Position numbers and translations under genes: made by a program. This document shows positions 18,256 through 26,897 of a DNA stretch of 37,851 nt, piece after piece (position 1 is the stretch's first letter; each line of letters begins with the position of its first letter). Source of the stretch: Acidovorax sp. CCYZU-2555 (GTDB taxonomy: Bacteria > Pseudomonadota > Gammaproteobacteria > Burkholderiales > Burkholderiaceae_C); NCBI RefSeq assembly GCF_018413525.1, contig NZ_JAHCDD010000060.1:1-37851 (forward strand), written 5' to 3'. Below the pieces are notes generated by a model. It worked only from the letters and a program-made list of their open reading frames with translations. It did not search any database and was not told the origin of the DNA.

Positions 18256-21200
18256 TCAAAATCTAGAAGAGAAAAATAGCGGGTGGCGCGCTCGATGCGC
18301 GGTGGTGGGCAGGGCGCGTGCCGGGCGCAGCGACTGGCGCAGCGCGCCGGCCGCGATCACGCCCAACACCAGCAGCCACAGCAGCCATTGCTGCAGGCTC
18401 ACAGGCGGTGGCGGCGCGGGGGGCTCGACCTTTTGCAGCTGCATGCCGGTGATGAGCGGCGGGGCTGGCGGCGGCTCGGGCGCGGCGGCGGGCTCTTCGG
18501 ATGCGGGCGGCGTAGCGGCCGCGGGTGCCTGGGCCGCCGGGGCCTGGGACGGCAGCGCATTGCTGTCGGCGGCGCCGGCCACATAGTCCATCAGCGCCTG
18601 GTGGGGCGGCTGCACGCCGAAGCGCTGCTGCAGGGCCTGGTAGCGGTCCTTGAGCGTGGTCAGCGTCTTGTCGTCGGTCTGCCAGTAGCCCTTGCGCGCG
18701 GCTTCGAGCATGCGTTCCATGGTCTGTGCGTAGGCATGGGGATTGTTCTTCTCCATCCACTCCTTGACGCCCAGCTGGTGCTTGTCGTTCACATAGACTT
18801 CGGCCATTTCCTGCCATTGGTCGTCGCGCACGATCTCATGCGAAGTCGCGGTCCAGCCCCAGAGGTTGTTGGTCGCGTCGAGCACGCGCAGCGTGCCCGA
18901 GTAGCCTTCCTTCATCAGGCCTTCGATATAGCCGGGGTGGAACTGCCGTGTCGCGAGTTCCTTCGACAGGAAGTTCGCGGCCGACTCGGTGCGTGTCGCG
19001 CCCGGGTTGCGCAGGTTGGAGATGTAGAGCTGCGGCGCCTTGCCGTCGAGCGCGCGCACCGCCAGGCCGATGCCGCCCAGGTACTGGAACGGGTCGTCGG
19101 TGGTCAGCATGCCGTAGGTGTTGGAGCTGCGTGCGAGCACGGCGGCCTGCGTGCCCTTGAGGTGTTCGGCGTAGAGGTTGGTGCCCAGGCCCGCGACGCC
19201 TTTGGTGCCCCAGAGCTTTTCGTCGGGGCCATAGGCCGACTGCATGCGGTCCAGATAAAGCGCGGCGAGCTTGCTGTCGCCTTCGGCCTTGCTGCCCCAG
19301 GAGTCGCTGGCCAGCGTGGCTTCGGGCAGGCCCGTGCCGTATTCGCCGCTGGCCGTCGAGAAGATGCGCGTCTGGCTGGCGTTGGCCGCGGCCTTGGCAT
19401 CCACGCCCTGGGAGATCAGGCGCTGGCGCACCTGCTGGCTGAAGCGCCAGGCAGGGTTGTCGGCTTCGTCGGCCGTGGCCGCGAGCTGGGCCGCGCGCGC
19501 GAGCTGGCGCAGCGCGTTGGGAAAGTGGTCGCGGTACAGGCCCGTGGCCGACAGCACCACATCGACGCGCGGCCGGCCCAGCGCCTTGCGCTCCACGCGG
19601 CGCACGTCGATCACGCGCCCGCCCTTGTCCCAGACCGGCTCCACGCCCATGAGCCACAGCGCCTGGGCTTCGAGAATGCCCTGGTGGCGCATGGTCTCGA
19701 CCGACCACAGCGAGAACGTGACCTTGTCCAGGGTCTTGCCCGTGGCATCGCGGTGGGCGGCGATCATCTGCTCGGCGGCTTTCTTGCCCGCGGCCCAGGC
19801 CTGGGCGCTGGGAATGCGCGAAGGATCGAAGCCGTAGAGGTTGCGGCCCGTGGGAAACGCGTCGGGGTTCTTGATCGGGTCGCCGCCGTACGACGTGGGA
19901 ATGTACTTGCCGTCGAGCGCGGCCAGCAGCGCGGGCATTTCACCCGCGGCGTCGAGCCGGCCGTACCATTCGCACCCTTGTTCGAGCTGGGCCTGCAGCG
20001 CCGCGTCCGATGCACCGGCCTTGCCTGCAAGAAACTGTTCGAGCAGACGGAACGGCGGGCTTTGCGTGAACTTGCGGTAGTCGCCGACCATGGCTTCGTC
20101 GATCTCGGCTTCGGCCACGCCCGCGGCGCGCGCCGCCGCATGCCAGTAGTCGCGGCCCAGCATCATCACCACGGTGGCGATGCGGTGCGCCTGCGCGGCC
20201 GGCTGGCCCAGCGTGTGCAGGCCCAGGGGCTGCACGGTTTCGGCGAGTTCATGCAGATGGCTGTGCAGCGCTTCGACGAAATCGGCGAAGTTGGCGGGCG
20301 TATGGCCCTGGGTCCAGCCCATGTCGGCGTCCATGCGTTCGGCCTTGACGCGCGCGAGGATGTCGGCGCGGTACTGGTCCTTCACGGCGCCCGTGTCCTG
20401 GTCCTGCCAGCTGTGCAGCAGATCGTGCACTTCGGTCCAGGCCTGGTGCATGCCCGCGGGCTGGAACGGCGGCGTCTGGTAGCTGATGGTCACGGCGCGC
20501 CCGCGGCGCTTGGCCTGCTGGGCTTCGCCGATGTTGTCGACGATGTAGGGGTAGACCACGGGCAGGTCGCCCACGGTGAGCGAGGGGTAGTCGGTCACGG
20601 CCAGGCCGCGCTCCTTGCCGGGCAGCCATTCCTGCGAGCCATGGGTGCCGAAGTGGACGATGGCGTCGCTGGCCATGGCTTCGCGCGCCCAGAGGTAGGC
20701 CGCGAGGTAGAAGTGCGTGGGCACGGCGCTCAGCGAGTGGTAGAGCGCGCGCTCCTGGTTGTCGCGCTTGTCGCTGCGCGGCGGCTGGGGCAGCAGCACG
20801 GCCTTGCCCAATTGCAGGCGCGGAATCACGAACACCGGCTGGCCCTGGTGCTGTATCACCATGTCGGACGCCGCGGGCGCGCCCCAGCGGCGCGTGACAT
20901 CGGCGCGCACCTGCGGCGGCAGGTTGTTGAGCCAGGCTTCATAGCGGGCCACGGGCAGCGTCGCGGCCAGGCCGTCGCGCAGCAGATCATCGAGCTTGGC
21001 ATCGCGGTACAGCGGCGCGAGCAGGCGCTGGAGCTTGTCTATCAGTTCGGCCTGGGCCGGCACTTCGGTGGTGTAACCGGCGGCGCGCAGGCGGGTGAGC
21101 GTCTCGATCAGGCTGGTTGGCACATTGAGAAAGGCCGAGGCCAGGTTCTTCTCGCCCGGCGGCGAATTCCAGAAGAACACCGCGAGCTGCTTGTCGGCCG

Positions 21201-22290
21201 CACTCTTGCGCTGCAGCTTCACCCAGTTCAGCGCCTTGGTCACGACCGACTGCGCCTGGGCGTCGATGGGTACCTGGGCGCCGCTTTCGGGGTCTATGGC
21301 CGAGGCGATCTGGATGTCGTTGATGCCCGTGTATTCGGCTTGGGCCACATAGAGAGGCAGATCCATCGCGGGAATGCCTTGCGGATCCTTGGCCCAATCG
21401 TCGGCCGAGCCGCGGCGGTAGGTAGTGGCCTGAACCACGGGAATGCCCAACTGCTCGAAGGCGCGCCGCGTGCCTTCGGCGTTGAGCATGATGCGGGTGT
21501 TGATCAGCACATCGGCGGCGCGCAGTCCGCCGGGCTGCAGGATCTGCAGATGGGCTTGCGCGTCCATCGACGGGCTGTAGTAGGGCAGGGCGACCGCGCC
21601 CGCGCCTTCGATGCGCGCGACCAGGTCATCGATCACCGCGGTCTGCAGGCCGCCGATCTGGGTCTGGTGAAAGCCGATGGCAACCACCGGCGGGCGCTGG
21701 CCGGGCGCGTCGAGCCTGATGCCGCGCCAGGCAAAGTAGTCGGCGGTGCTCGCAAACACCTGCTGCGGTGCGCGCGGGTGGTAGATGCCGACCTTGGGAA
21801 AGACCTGGGGCGCGGGAATGCCTTCGGGGCGGCGCTTTTCGAGCAGCGCTTTCACGGTCTGGAAGAAGTGGCGGTAGTTCGCCTGGCCGCCGTTGACGTA
21901 GTAACGCGTGAGCTGCTCGAGATCGGCGGCCGTCAGGCCCTGGCCCGAAGGCTGGGTTTCGAGCAGCCAGACATGGGGCATGGGCAGGCGCGCCAAGGTG
22001 CTGCCGAGCTTGGCCTGGACCTGCTCCTGTTGGTAGGCGTCGATCAGCACCAGGTCGAAGCCGGCGAAGCTGCCCGGGTCGGCCTGGTCGGGCAGCGATT
22101 GCAGATTGCGCTGCTGTATCTGTATGCCGGCGTCCAGGGCGATAGGCGCGAGCGCGGTGAACTTGCCCAGCGGCACATTGCTGGCGGAAACGAACAGCAC
22201 GCGCTGCACGGGCGCGGCCGCAGCCGCGTGGCCGGCGCTGGCGAGCAGCAGCCAGGCCAGCAGCCAGGAAATCAGGGAGAAAAATTGCAT
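18256..22290 (-). CDS. Exported, membrane-anchored CobN-like chelatase
   Basis: Giant 1344-aa member of the CobN/ChlH/BchH family, which bind a tetrapyrrole and insert or remove metal. Family motifs are clear: HFGTHGSQEWLPGKERGL (about residue 546 on), GRNLYGFDPSRIPS, and RIFSTASGEYGTGL. Unlike cytosolic CobN it starts with a signal peptide (residues 1-25, ending GHAAAAA). It ends with a Pro/Ala-rich linker, one transmembrane helix (about 1299-1318, QQWLLWLLVLGVIAAGAL) and a short basic tail. The bulk is therefore expected in the periplasm, where no ATP is available. No ChlI/ChlD or CobS/CobT gene is near; ExbB-like and DUF2149 genes follow instead. The annotation cobN for cobalamin synthesis would be misleading. 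ATG 22290 is preferred to the TTG one codon earlier. Substrate (haem or corrinoid) is inferred, not shown. Confidence 0.93.
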   Translation of the reverse strand: MQFFSLISWLLAWLLLASAGHAAAAAPVQRVLFVSASNVPLGKFTALAPIALDAGIQIQQRNLQSLPDQADPGSFAGFDLVLIDAYQQEQVQAKLGSTLARLPMPHVWLLETQPSGQGLTAADLEQLTRYYVNGGQANYRHFFQTVKALLEKRRPEGIPAPQVFPKVGIYHPRAPQQVFASTADYFAWRGIRLDAPGQRPPVVAIGFHQTQIGGLQTAVIDDLVARIEGAGAVALPYYSPSMDAQAHLQILQPGGLRAADVLINTRIMLNAEGTRRAFEQLGIPVVQATTYRRGSADDWAKDPQGIPAMDLPLYVAQAEYTGINDIQIASAIDPESGAQVPIDAQAQSVVTKALNWVKLQRKSAADKQLAVFFWNSPPGEKNLASAFLNVPTSLIETLTRLRAAGYTTEVPAQAELIDKLQRLLAPLYRDAKLDDLLRDGLAATLPVARYEAWLNNLPPQVRADVTRRWGAPAASDMVIQHQGQPVFVIPRLQLGKAVLLPQPPRSDKRDNQERALYHSLSAVPTHFYLAAYLWAREAMASDAIVHFGTHGSQEWLPGKERGLAVTDYPSLTVGDLPVVYPYIVDNIGEAQQAKRRGRAVTISYQTPPFQPAGMHQAWTEVHDLLHSWQDQDTGAVKDQYRADILARVKAERMDADMGWTQGHTPANFADFVEALHSHLHELAETVQPLGLHTLGQPAAQAHRIATVVMMLGRDYWHAAARAAGVAEAEIDEAMVGDYRKFTQSPPFRLLEQFLAGKAGASDAALQAQLEQGCEWYGRLDAAGEMPALLAALDGKYIPTSYGGDPIKNPDAFPTGRNLYGFDPSRIPSAQAWAAGKKAAEQMIAAHRDATGKTLDKVTFSLWSVETMRHQGILEAQALWLMGVEPVWDKGGRVIDVRRVERKALGRPRVDVVLSATGLYRDHFPNALRQLARAAQLAATADEADNPAWRFSQQVRQRLISQGVDAKAAANASQTRIFSTASGEYGTGLPEATLASDSWGSKAEGDSKLAALYLDRMQSAYGPDEKLWGTKGVAGLGTNLYAEHLKGTQAAVLARSSNTYGMLTTDDPFQYLGGIGLAVRALDGKAPQLYISNLRNPGATRTESAANFLSKELATRQFHPGYIEGLMKEGYSGTLRVLDATNNLWGWTATSHEIVRDDQWQEMAEVYVNDKHQLGVKEWMEKNNPHAYAQTMERMLEAARKGYWQTDDKTLTTLKDRYQALQQRFGVQPPHQALMDYVAGAADSNALPSQAPAAQAPAAATPPASEEPAAAPEPPPAPPLITGMQLQKVEPPAPPPPVSLQQWLLWLLVLGVIAAGALRQSLRPARALPTTAHRARHPLFFSSRF

Positions 22291-22410
22291 CAATCAGCTT
22301 CGGGGGCGCCCGGTCGGTGGGCGGGCTGCGCGGCAAGTACATGGCTTGCGGGCGTCTGCCGTCTGAACGAGAAACAAGCCGCCGGCCGAAAAGCAGGAGG
22401 CTTGGAGAGC

Positions 22411-22432
22411 GGCGGGCGCATAGGCGCCCGCC
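22411..22432. repeat. GC-rich hairpin between receptor and chelatase genes
   Basis: GGCGGGCGC (22411-22419) pairs with GCGCCCGCC (22424-22432) over an ATAG loop, just after the receptor stop. There is no U-run, so it may stabilise the receptor mRNA 3' end or attenuate read-through rather than terminate. Confidence 0.45.
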
Positions 22433-22444
22433 AGGGCCAGGCCC

Positions 22445-24412
22445 TTAGAAGTCGGCTTGCAGGCTGACAAACAGCGTGCGGCCGCGTTCGGCGTTCTTGA
22501 AGTTGGGCGACTTCTCGGCCAGATCCACATTGCCGATGTTCTCCAGGCCGGCGCGCAGCATGTAGGTCTTGTCGATCTTCTTGCCTATGCTCGCATTCCA
22601 GACGCTGAACGCGGGCATGGGCGCGGCCGCGGCCACCTGGCTGCCGACATAGTTCAGGTCTACGCGCGCATTCCAGCCGGCGTTGCCGTTCCAGTCGATG
22701 GCTGAGTTGAAGCCCACGCGCGGACGGTAGTCGAGGCGGGTGCCGGTCGTCAGGTCCTTGGTGGCCATGAACGTGGCGTTGTTGCTCCAGCGCCATTGGC
22801 GGCTGATGTTCCAGTTCGCGCCCAGTTCCAGGCCCGTGATGCGTGCCTTGTCGACGTTCGAGTACCAGTACTGGTTGCGGTTGTTGACCTTGGGGCCGAT
22901 GATCTTGCTGGCGATCAGGTTCTTGACGTCGTTGTGGAACAGCGTGCCTTGCAGTTCCAGCGCCGACGTGGCCTGCCAGGTCGCGCCCAGCTCGATCGAG
23001 TTCAGCGACTCGGGCTTGAGATCGGGGTTGCCGTAGATGTCGTAGCTCGTGCCGTTGTAGTGGTAGCTGCCCGACATCTGCTTGAGCGTGGGCGCCTTGA
23101 ACGCATGGCCTATGCCGCCCTTGACGACCAGCGCAGAGGATGCTTCCCAGACCAGGTAGGCGCGCGGGCTGAACTCGCTGCCGAACAGTGCGTGGTGGTC
23201 GGCGCGCAGGCCGGTGGTGAGGCTCAGGCTTTCGGTCAGCGCCCATTCGTCCTGGGCGAACAAGGCCTGGTGGGTCACGCCGTCGCTGCCCTGGTTGAGT
23301 TCGGAATGGGTCAGCTTTTCACGGCGCACTTCGGCGCCCGTGGTCAGCTGGTGGGCGCCGAAGCGCCTGGATGCAAAACCGTCGATCACCTGTTCCTGCA
23401 TGCGCTGGGGCGTGGCCGGCGCGACGCCGTTGCTCGCCGAGTTGGTGATGCGGATGTCGCTGGCATAGGCACGCGCCTGTGTCTTCCAGTCGCCGAACTT
23501 GGCTTTCCAGGTGACGTCGGCCTGGCGGCGGTCGAGGTCGTATTCGCTTTCGTAGACCGTGAGCAGCTTGTTGACGGTCTTGCTGGTGTCGAAGAAGCGT
23601 TGCTCCTTGCCTGCCATGAGGTTGAAGTCCAGCGACTGGTCGGCGTCGATCTTGAGCGTGCCGCCAATGCTGCCCTGGCCGTTGTGCTGGCCTTCGAGCG
23701 CTGACAGCGTGGGCGCGGAGGGCTTGGCGATCGCATCGGCATGGGCCGCCGTGCCCGAGACGCGCAGTGAAAGCATGTCGTTGACCTTGCCCGCGGAGTA
23801 GATCGACGCCTGGCCCAGATTGCCGCCCGTGCGATCGGTCTGCGTGCCGGCCTTGAGGTAGACCGATGTTTCCCAGCGATCGCCCTTGGGCTGGCGCGTG
23901 ATCTGGTTGATCACGCCGCCCAGCGCTTCGGAGCCGTAGAGCGTGGACATCGGGCCGCGGATGATTTCTACGCGCTCGACGGCGGCCATGGGCACCCAGC
24001 CGAACTGGAAGTTCGAGTGGCCCACGATGTCGTCGGTGGCCGCAATGCGCTTGCCGTCGACCATGGTCAGCACATGCTTGCCGTCCATGCCGCGCATGGA
24101 CAGGGTGCGGCGGCCCGCGGTGTTGGTGGCGTTGAAGCCTATGCCGGTCTGGCCGCGCATGGCTTCGAACAGGTCGGCCGGCTGCTGCTGGTCGAGTTGG
24201 GCGCGGTCGATCACGCTGACCGAGGCCGGCGCGGTGCGGGTGTCATGTTCCTGCAGCGTGGCCGTCACGGTCGTGGTCGCATGTTCCGTTGCGGGCGTCG
24301 TCTGGGCAAAAGCCATGGCCGGCAGCGCCAGGCACAGGGCCGAAGCCAGTGGAGTCAGGGACGTGGCGAGACGACGTTGCGCGCTTTGGTCAGCGCGTTG
24401 GAAAGAAGACAT
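22445..24412 (-). CDS. TonB-dependent outer-membrane receptor (haem/siderophore/corrinoid type)
   Basis: 655-aa outer-membrane receptor. Signal peptide to about residue 36 (ALCLALPAMAFAQ), TonB box-like TTTVTAT soon after, then the plug (RGMDGKHVLTMVDGKRI, VERVEIIRGPMSTLYGSEALGGVINQITRQP), then a 22-strand-type barrel ending in Phe. The barrel has FKAPTLKQM and YGNPDLKPE (about residues 437-465) with a His between them (SYHYNG). Haem receptors carry FRAP...NPNL boxes around a His, so haem is possible, but CirA/FepA-like receptors have similar boxes. It is the first gene of the receptor-chelatase-motor series; a degenerate Fur-like site is upstream. ATG 24412 has a GGAG ribosome site. Confidence 0.92.
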   Translation of the reverse strand: MSSFQRADQSAQRRLATSLTPLASALCLALPAMAFAQTTPATEHATTTVTATLQEHDTRTAPASVSVIDRAQLDQQQPADLFEAMRGQTGIGFNATNTAGRRTLSMRGMDGKHVLTMVDGKRIAATDDIVGHSNFQFGWVPMAAVERVEIIRGPMSTLYGSEALGGVINQITRQPKGDRWETSVYLKAGTQTDRTGGNLGQASIYSAGKVNDMLSLRVSGTAAHADAIAKPSAPTLSALEGQHNGQGSIGGTLKIDADQSLDFNLMAGKEQRFFDTSKTVNKLLTVYESEYDLDRRQADVTWKAKFGDWKTQARAYASDIRITNSASNGVAPATPQRMQEQVIDGFASRRFGAHQLTTGAEVRREKLTHSELNQGSDGVTHQALFAQDEWALTESLSLTTGLRADHHALFGSEFSPRAYLVWEASSALVVKGGIGHAFKAPTLKQMSGSYHYNGTSYDIYGNPDLKPESLNSIELGATWQATSALELQGTLFHNDVKNLIASKIIGPKVNNRNQYWYSNVDKARITGLELGANWNISRQWRWSNNATFMATKDLTTGTRLDYRPRVGFNSAIDWNGNAGWNARVDLNYVGSQVAAAAPMPAFSVWNASIGKKIDKTYMLRAGLENIGNVDLAEKSPNFKNAERGRTLFVSLQADF

Positions 24413-24481
24413 GGAAGGCTCCAGGCCCGGAAAGCGGCGTTACAGCGCTGCAGGCCAAATAAGAAGTGAAACTGTATACAA

Positions 24482-24514
24482 ATTGTAATGCAAACAGGAA
24501 CTATTCTTATTCTG
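24482..24514 (-). promoter_or_regulatory. Promoter with degenerate Fur-like site before the receptor gene
   Basis: On the minus strand AGAATAAGAATAGTTCC is followed by TGTTTGCATTACAAT, whose TACAAT (24482-24487) can be a -10. AATAAGAATA is a common left half of Fur sites before betaproteobacterial receptors, but the right half is poorly conserved. No cobalamin riboswitch (B12-box) is visible in the 210-bp leader. Confidence 0.45.
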
Positions 24515-24595
24515 GTTTAAGCCTTTTTGGCGTTATCGGCGCGAAGCCTTGCGAAGAGGGCGCGACATCGGCGCGCATGCGCCGAGCGCGCAAAG

Positions 24596-24618
24596 ACGCG
24601 CAGCCCCCCGCTGCGCGT
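24596..24618 (-). terminator. Probable terminator after the DUF1513 gene
   Basis: ACGCGCAGC (24596-24604) pairs with GCTGCGCGT (24610-24618) over a five-C loop, six bases after the DUF1513 stop, followed on the minus strand by CTTTG. The weak U-run makes it only a probable terminator, but it fits the end of the four-gene imelysin operon. Confidence 0.5.
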
Positions 24619-24623
24619 TCTTT

Positions 24624-25805
24624 TCAAGCCGTGCGTGCGCGCAGCCAGTGGTTGTCGAGCTGGATTTCGCCCACGCGCGCGGGCGCAATATTGCTGCTGC
24701 GGCCCGCGGCATCGAGCGCGATGGCCTGTTCGCCGCCGCCGACCCAGACGCGCGGGTCGTCGGCATGGCCTTGGCCAGGCACGGCCGCGAGCGCATAGGC
24801 CATGGGAAGTGCATGCTCCGACTGCCAGGCGATGGGCGCGCCGGGGCGGGCGCTGCCGAAAAACGCCACGCGGTCGACGCGCGGACAGCTCACGGCGAAG
24901 GCGTCGCCGGTGAACGCAATATCGCCGCCATAGCCGGCCACGGGCGCGGGCGTGGCGACGCTGCGCAGCGCCTCGCCGTCGAACACCGCGAGCACGGGCG
25001 CCTGGCGCTTGGCCTCGGCGTCATCGTGTTCTGCCTGCAAGGCCACGCCCAGCCAGCGGCGATCGTGGCCGGGTCGCACGGGCGCGCCCCAGGCCAGATG
25101 GCGCAGGCTCAGGCGCGGGTCGTCGAGCTTCCACTGGCCTAGTGGTTCGCCGCCCGCCTGCGCGGCCAGGCGCACCACGGACGAATCCATATGGTCCAGC
25201 CGCAGCTTGCGCCGGCCGGTTTCGGACTGGGTCGGAATGCCGCCGTTGGCGACGATCAAGCTGCCGTCGAAGTCGAGCAGCAGCTGGTGCGGGTCCATGC
25301 CGCCAGTGCGCCATTCGGCGATCTTTTCGAGGCTGGCTGCGTCACGCACGCCGATCAGCCCCTGGCTGTCGGCCAGATCGGTTTCGGTGGTGTAGATATG
25401 GCGGCCGTCGGCGCTGGTCAGCACATGGCCGTTGAAGACGCGGTCGCTTTCGATCCACAGCCATTGCGGCTCCTGGCCCGGGAGCCAGCGCACCAGCCAG
25501 TCGCCGGGCCGGCGCGCGACGCATACGATCGCGCCCGAAGCTTCCTGCAGCAGCGCATGCGCGCGCGTGGGCACTTCGAGCTTGTGCAGCGGCAGCAGTT
25601 GCGGACCGGCCGCCGTGGTGGCGCCGGTCCAGGCGAGCTGGCCTATGTGCTGCTGGGCGCCGTCCTGCCAGGCCGCGATAAAGCGCGGCAGTTCGTTTCC
25701 GACGGCAAACGGCGCCTTGGTCTGCGCGGCCAAGGGAAAGGCCGGCAACATGGCCCAGCCCAGCGCCTGCTGCAGCCATTGCCGGCGGTGCATAGCCTCA
25801 CGCAT
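24624..25805 (-). CDS. DUF1513 domain protein, exported
   Basis: 393-aa protein of the DUF1513 family, a beta-propeller-like periplasmic protein of unknown biochemical role. The N-terminus MREAMHRRQWLQQALGWAMLPAFPLAAQ has a twin-arginine-like RRQWL followed by a hydrophobic stretch and an AxAQ-type cleavage site, so Tat export is likely. Repeated motifs such as GHVLTSADGRHIYTTETD and GGMDPHQLLLDFDGSLIVANGG are typical. It is the last gene of the imelysin-DUF1111-imelysin-DUF1513 set, an arrangement I also know from Pseudomonas. Start ATG 25805 follows GGAG; ATG 25793 is an alternative. Confidence 0.88.
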   Translation of the reverse strand: MREAMHRRQWLQQALGWAMLPAFPLAAQTKAPFAVGNELPRFIAAWQDGAQQHIGQLAWTGATTAAGPQLLPLHKLEVPTRAHALLQEASGAIVCVARRPGDWLVRWLPGQEPQWLWIESDRVFNGHVLTSADGRHIYTTETDLADSQGLIGVRDAASLEKIAEWRTGGMDPHQLLLDFDGSLIVANGGIPTQSETGRRKLRLDHMDSSVVRLAAQAGGEPLGQWKLDDPRLSLRHLAWGAPVRPGHDRRWLGVALQAEHDDAEAKRQAPVLAVFDGEALRSVATPAPVAGYGGDIAFTGDAFAVSCPRVDRVAFFGSARPGAPIAWQSEHALPMAYALAAVPGQGHADDPRVWVGGGEQAIALDAAGRSSNIAPARVGEIQLDNHWLRARTA

Positions 25806-25808
25806 GGC

Positions 25809-26882
25809 TCAATCTCCGTCGGCGTCTGAAAAGCCGATGTTGACCTGCAAGGCCGGCGCGACCTTGTCCTGCATCTGCTGCTTGACCTGGTTCAACGCCT
25901 TGACGGCCTGCAGCACCGCGTCCTTGTCGGTCGATGCGAGCTGCGCCATGGCCTGGTTGGCGGCCTGCACGGCGTTGACCCATTGCTGGGCCAGGTCGTT
26001 GAGGCCGCGGCCGCGCAGATAGAGTTCGATGGGAACGATGTCCTTGCCCGCGACCGGAACGGCGCCCGCGCTGTGCACGGCCAGCGTCTGCAGCGCCGAC
26101 CATTGAGCGCGCCACGATTGCAGGCTGGTCTGGCTCGCGCTGCGCGCGAAGTCGGGCGTCGCGGCCTTGCCCTGGCTGCGCACCGGCTTTTCCATTTGCT
26201 GCCAGCGCAGGCGCTCGAGCCCGCCAATCCACTGGTTGATGAACTCGGCCATCAGGTCGGGAGCGGCCATGGATTCGTCTTCATCCCAGGGCGTTTGCGC
26301 GAGCTTGGCAAAGCCTTTTTGCAGCGCTTGCGCTTCGGCATGCACTTCGCGCGCGGCCAGCGTCGCGTAGCGGCAGGCCGGCGTGTTGGGCGCCGCGGCT
26401 TCGGTCCAGAGCAGCCATTCGAGCGCCGGGAAACCCTTGGCGGGCGCGCCCACGCGCTCCATGCCCAGCAGGTCGGTAGGCGCGGTGGTGATCGCCTTGC
26501 GCACGGCTGCGGGACGCAGCGGCTGGAAGTCGATCAGGCGCATGGAACGGCGCTCGATCAGCGGACCCAGCGCGACGGCCGACAGGCGTTCCCAATCGGT
26601 GGCCGCGGCGCGCCAGCGCTCACGTACTTCGGTGGCCGAGCCCTTGCCTTCGCAATATTGCTGCCAGCTGCCGACCATGGCCTGGGCGCTTTTTTCGAAC
26701 GCGCTGGCGTTCGTGCCATACCACTGCGTGGCCAGGCCGGCGCTCAGGTGCGCGGGGTTGTAGAAGGGCAGGGCGACTTCGGCATAGGCCGCGGGAAAGC
26801 CCTGGGCGGAAGCCGTTCCGGCGACCAGCGCCAGCGCGGTGCAGGCCCAGGCGAACGGGCGGAATGCGCAATGGTGTTTCAT
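25809..26882 (-). CDS. Imelysin family protein (variant lacking the GxHxxE histidine)
   Basis: 357-aa exported protein of the imelysin/EfeO M75 fold. Signal peptide to about residue 26 (ALALVAGTASAQ). Imelysins carry a GxHxxE motif thought to bind metal; here the equivalent reads GFPALEWLLW (residues 150-159), with Pro in place of His, whereas the other imelysin in this operon keeps GWHAIEFLLW. The two proteins are therefore not interchangeable. It is 15 bp downstream of the DUF1111 gene and 3 bp from DUF1513. ATG 26882 has an AGGAAA ribosome site. Role in periplasmic iron handling is inferred from family and operon. Confidence 0.88.
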   Translation of the reverse strand: MKHHCAFRPFAWACTALALVAGTASAQGFPAAYAEVALPFYNPAHLSAGLATQWYGTNASAFEKSAQAMVGSWQQYCEGKGSATEVRERWRAAATDWERLSAVALGPLIERRSMRLIDFQPLRPAAVRKAITTAPTDLLGMERVGAPAKGFPALEWLLWTEAAAPNTPACRYATLAAREVHAEAQALQKGFAKLAQTPWDEDESMAAPDLMAEFINQWIGGLERLRWQQMEKPVRSQGKAATPDFARSASQTSLQSWRAQWSALQTLAVHSAGAVPVAGKDIVPIELYLRGRGLNDLAQQWVNAVQAANQAMAQLASTDKDAVLQAVKALNQVKQQMQDKVAPALQVNIGFSDADGD

Positions 26883-26897
26883 GGTTTTCCTGCGGAG

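Noticed and set aside
18256..22290. Annotation as cobalamin-biosynthetic cobaltochelatase CobN
   Set aside because: The protein has export and anchor signals, no CobS/CobT or other cob genes nearby, and a motor/receptor context instead.
18283..22467. 1394-codon open frame on the plus strand opposite the CobN-like gene
   Set aside because: Shadow frame produced by GC-rich codon bias; its residues are Arg/Ala/Gly/Gln-rich without domains, while the minus strand has clear family motifs. The same applies to the long antisense frames at 6646-8994 and 25983-28397.
24413..24623. Cobalamin riboswitch upstream of the TonB receptor
   Set aside because: No B12-box-like conserved core in the leader; the visible elements are a promoter and a Fur-like half-site.
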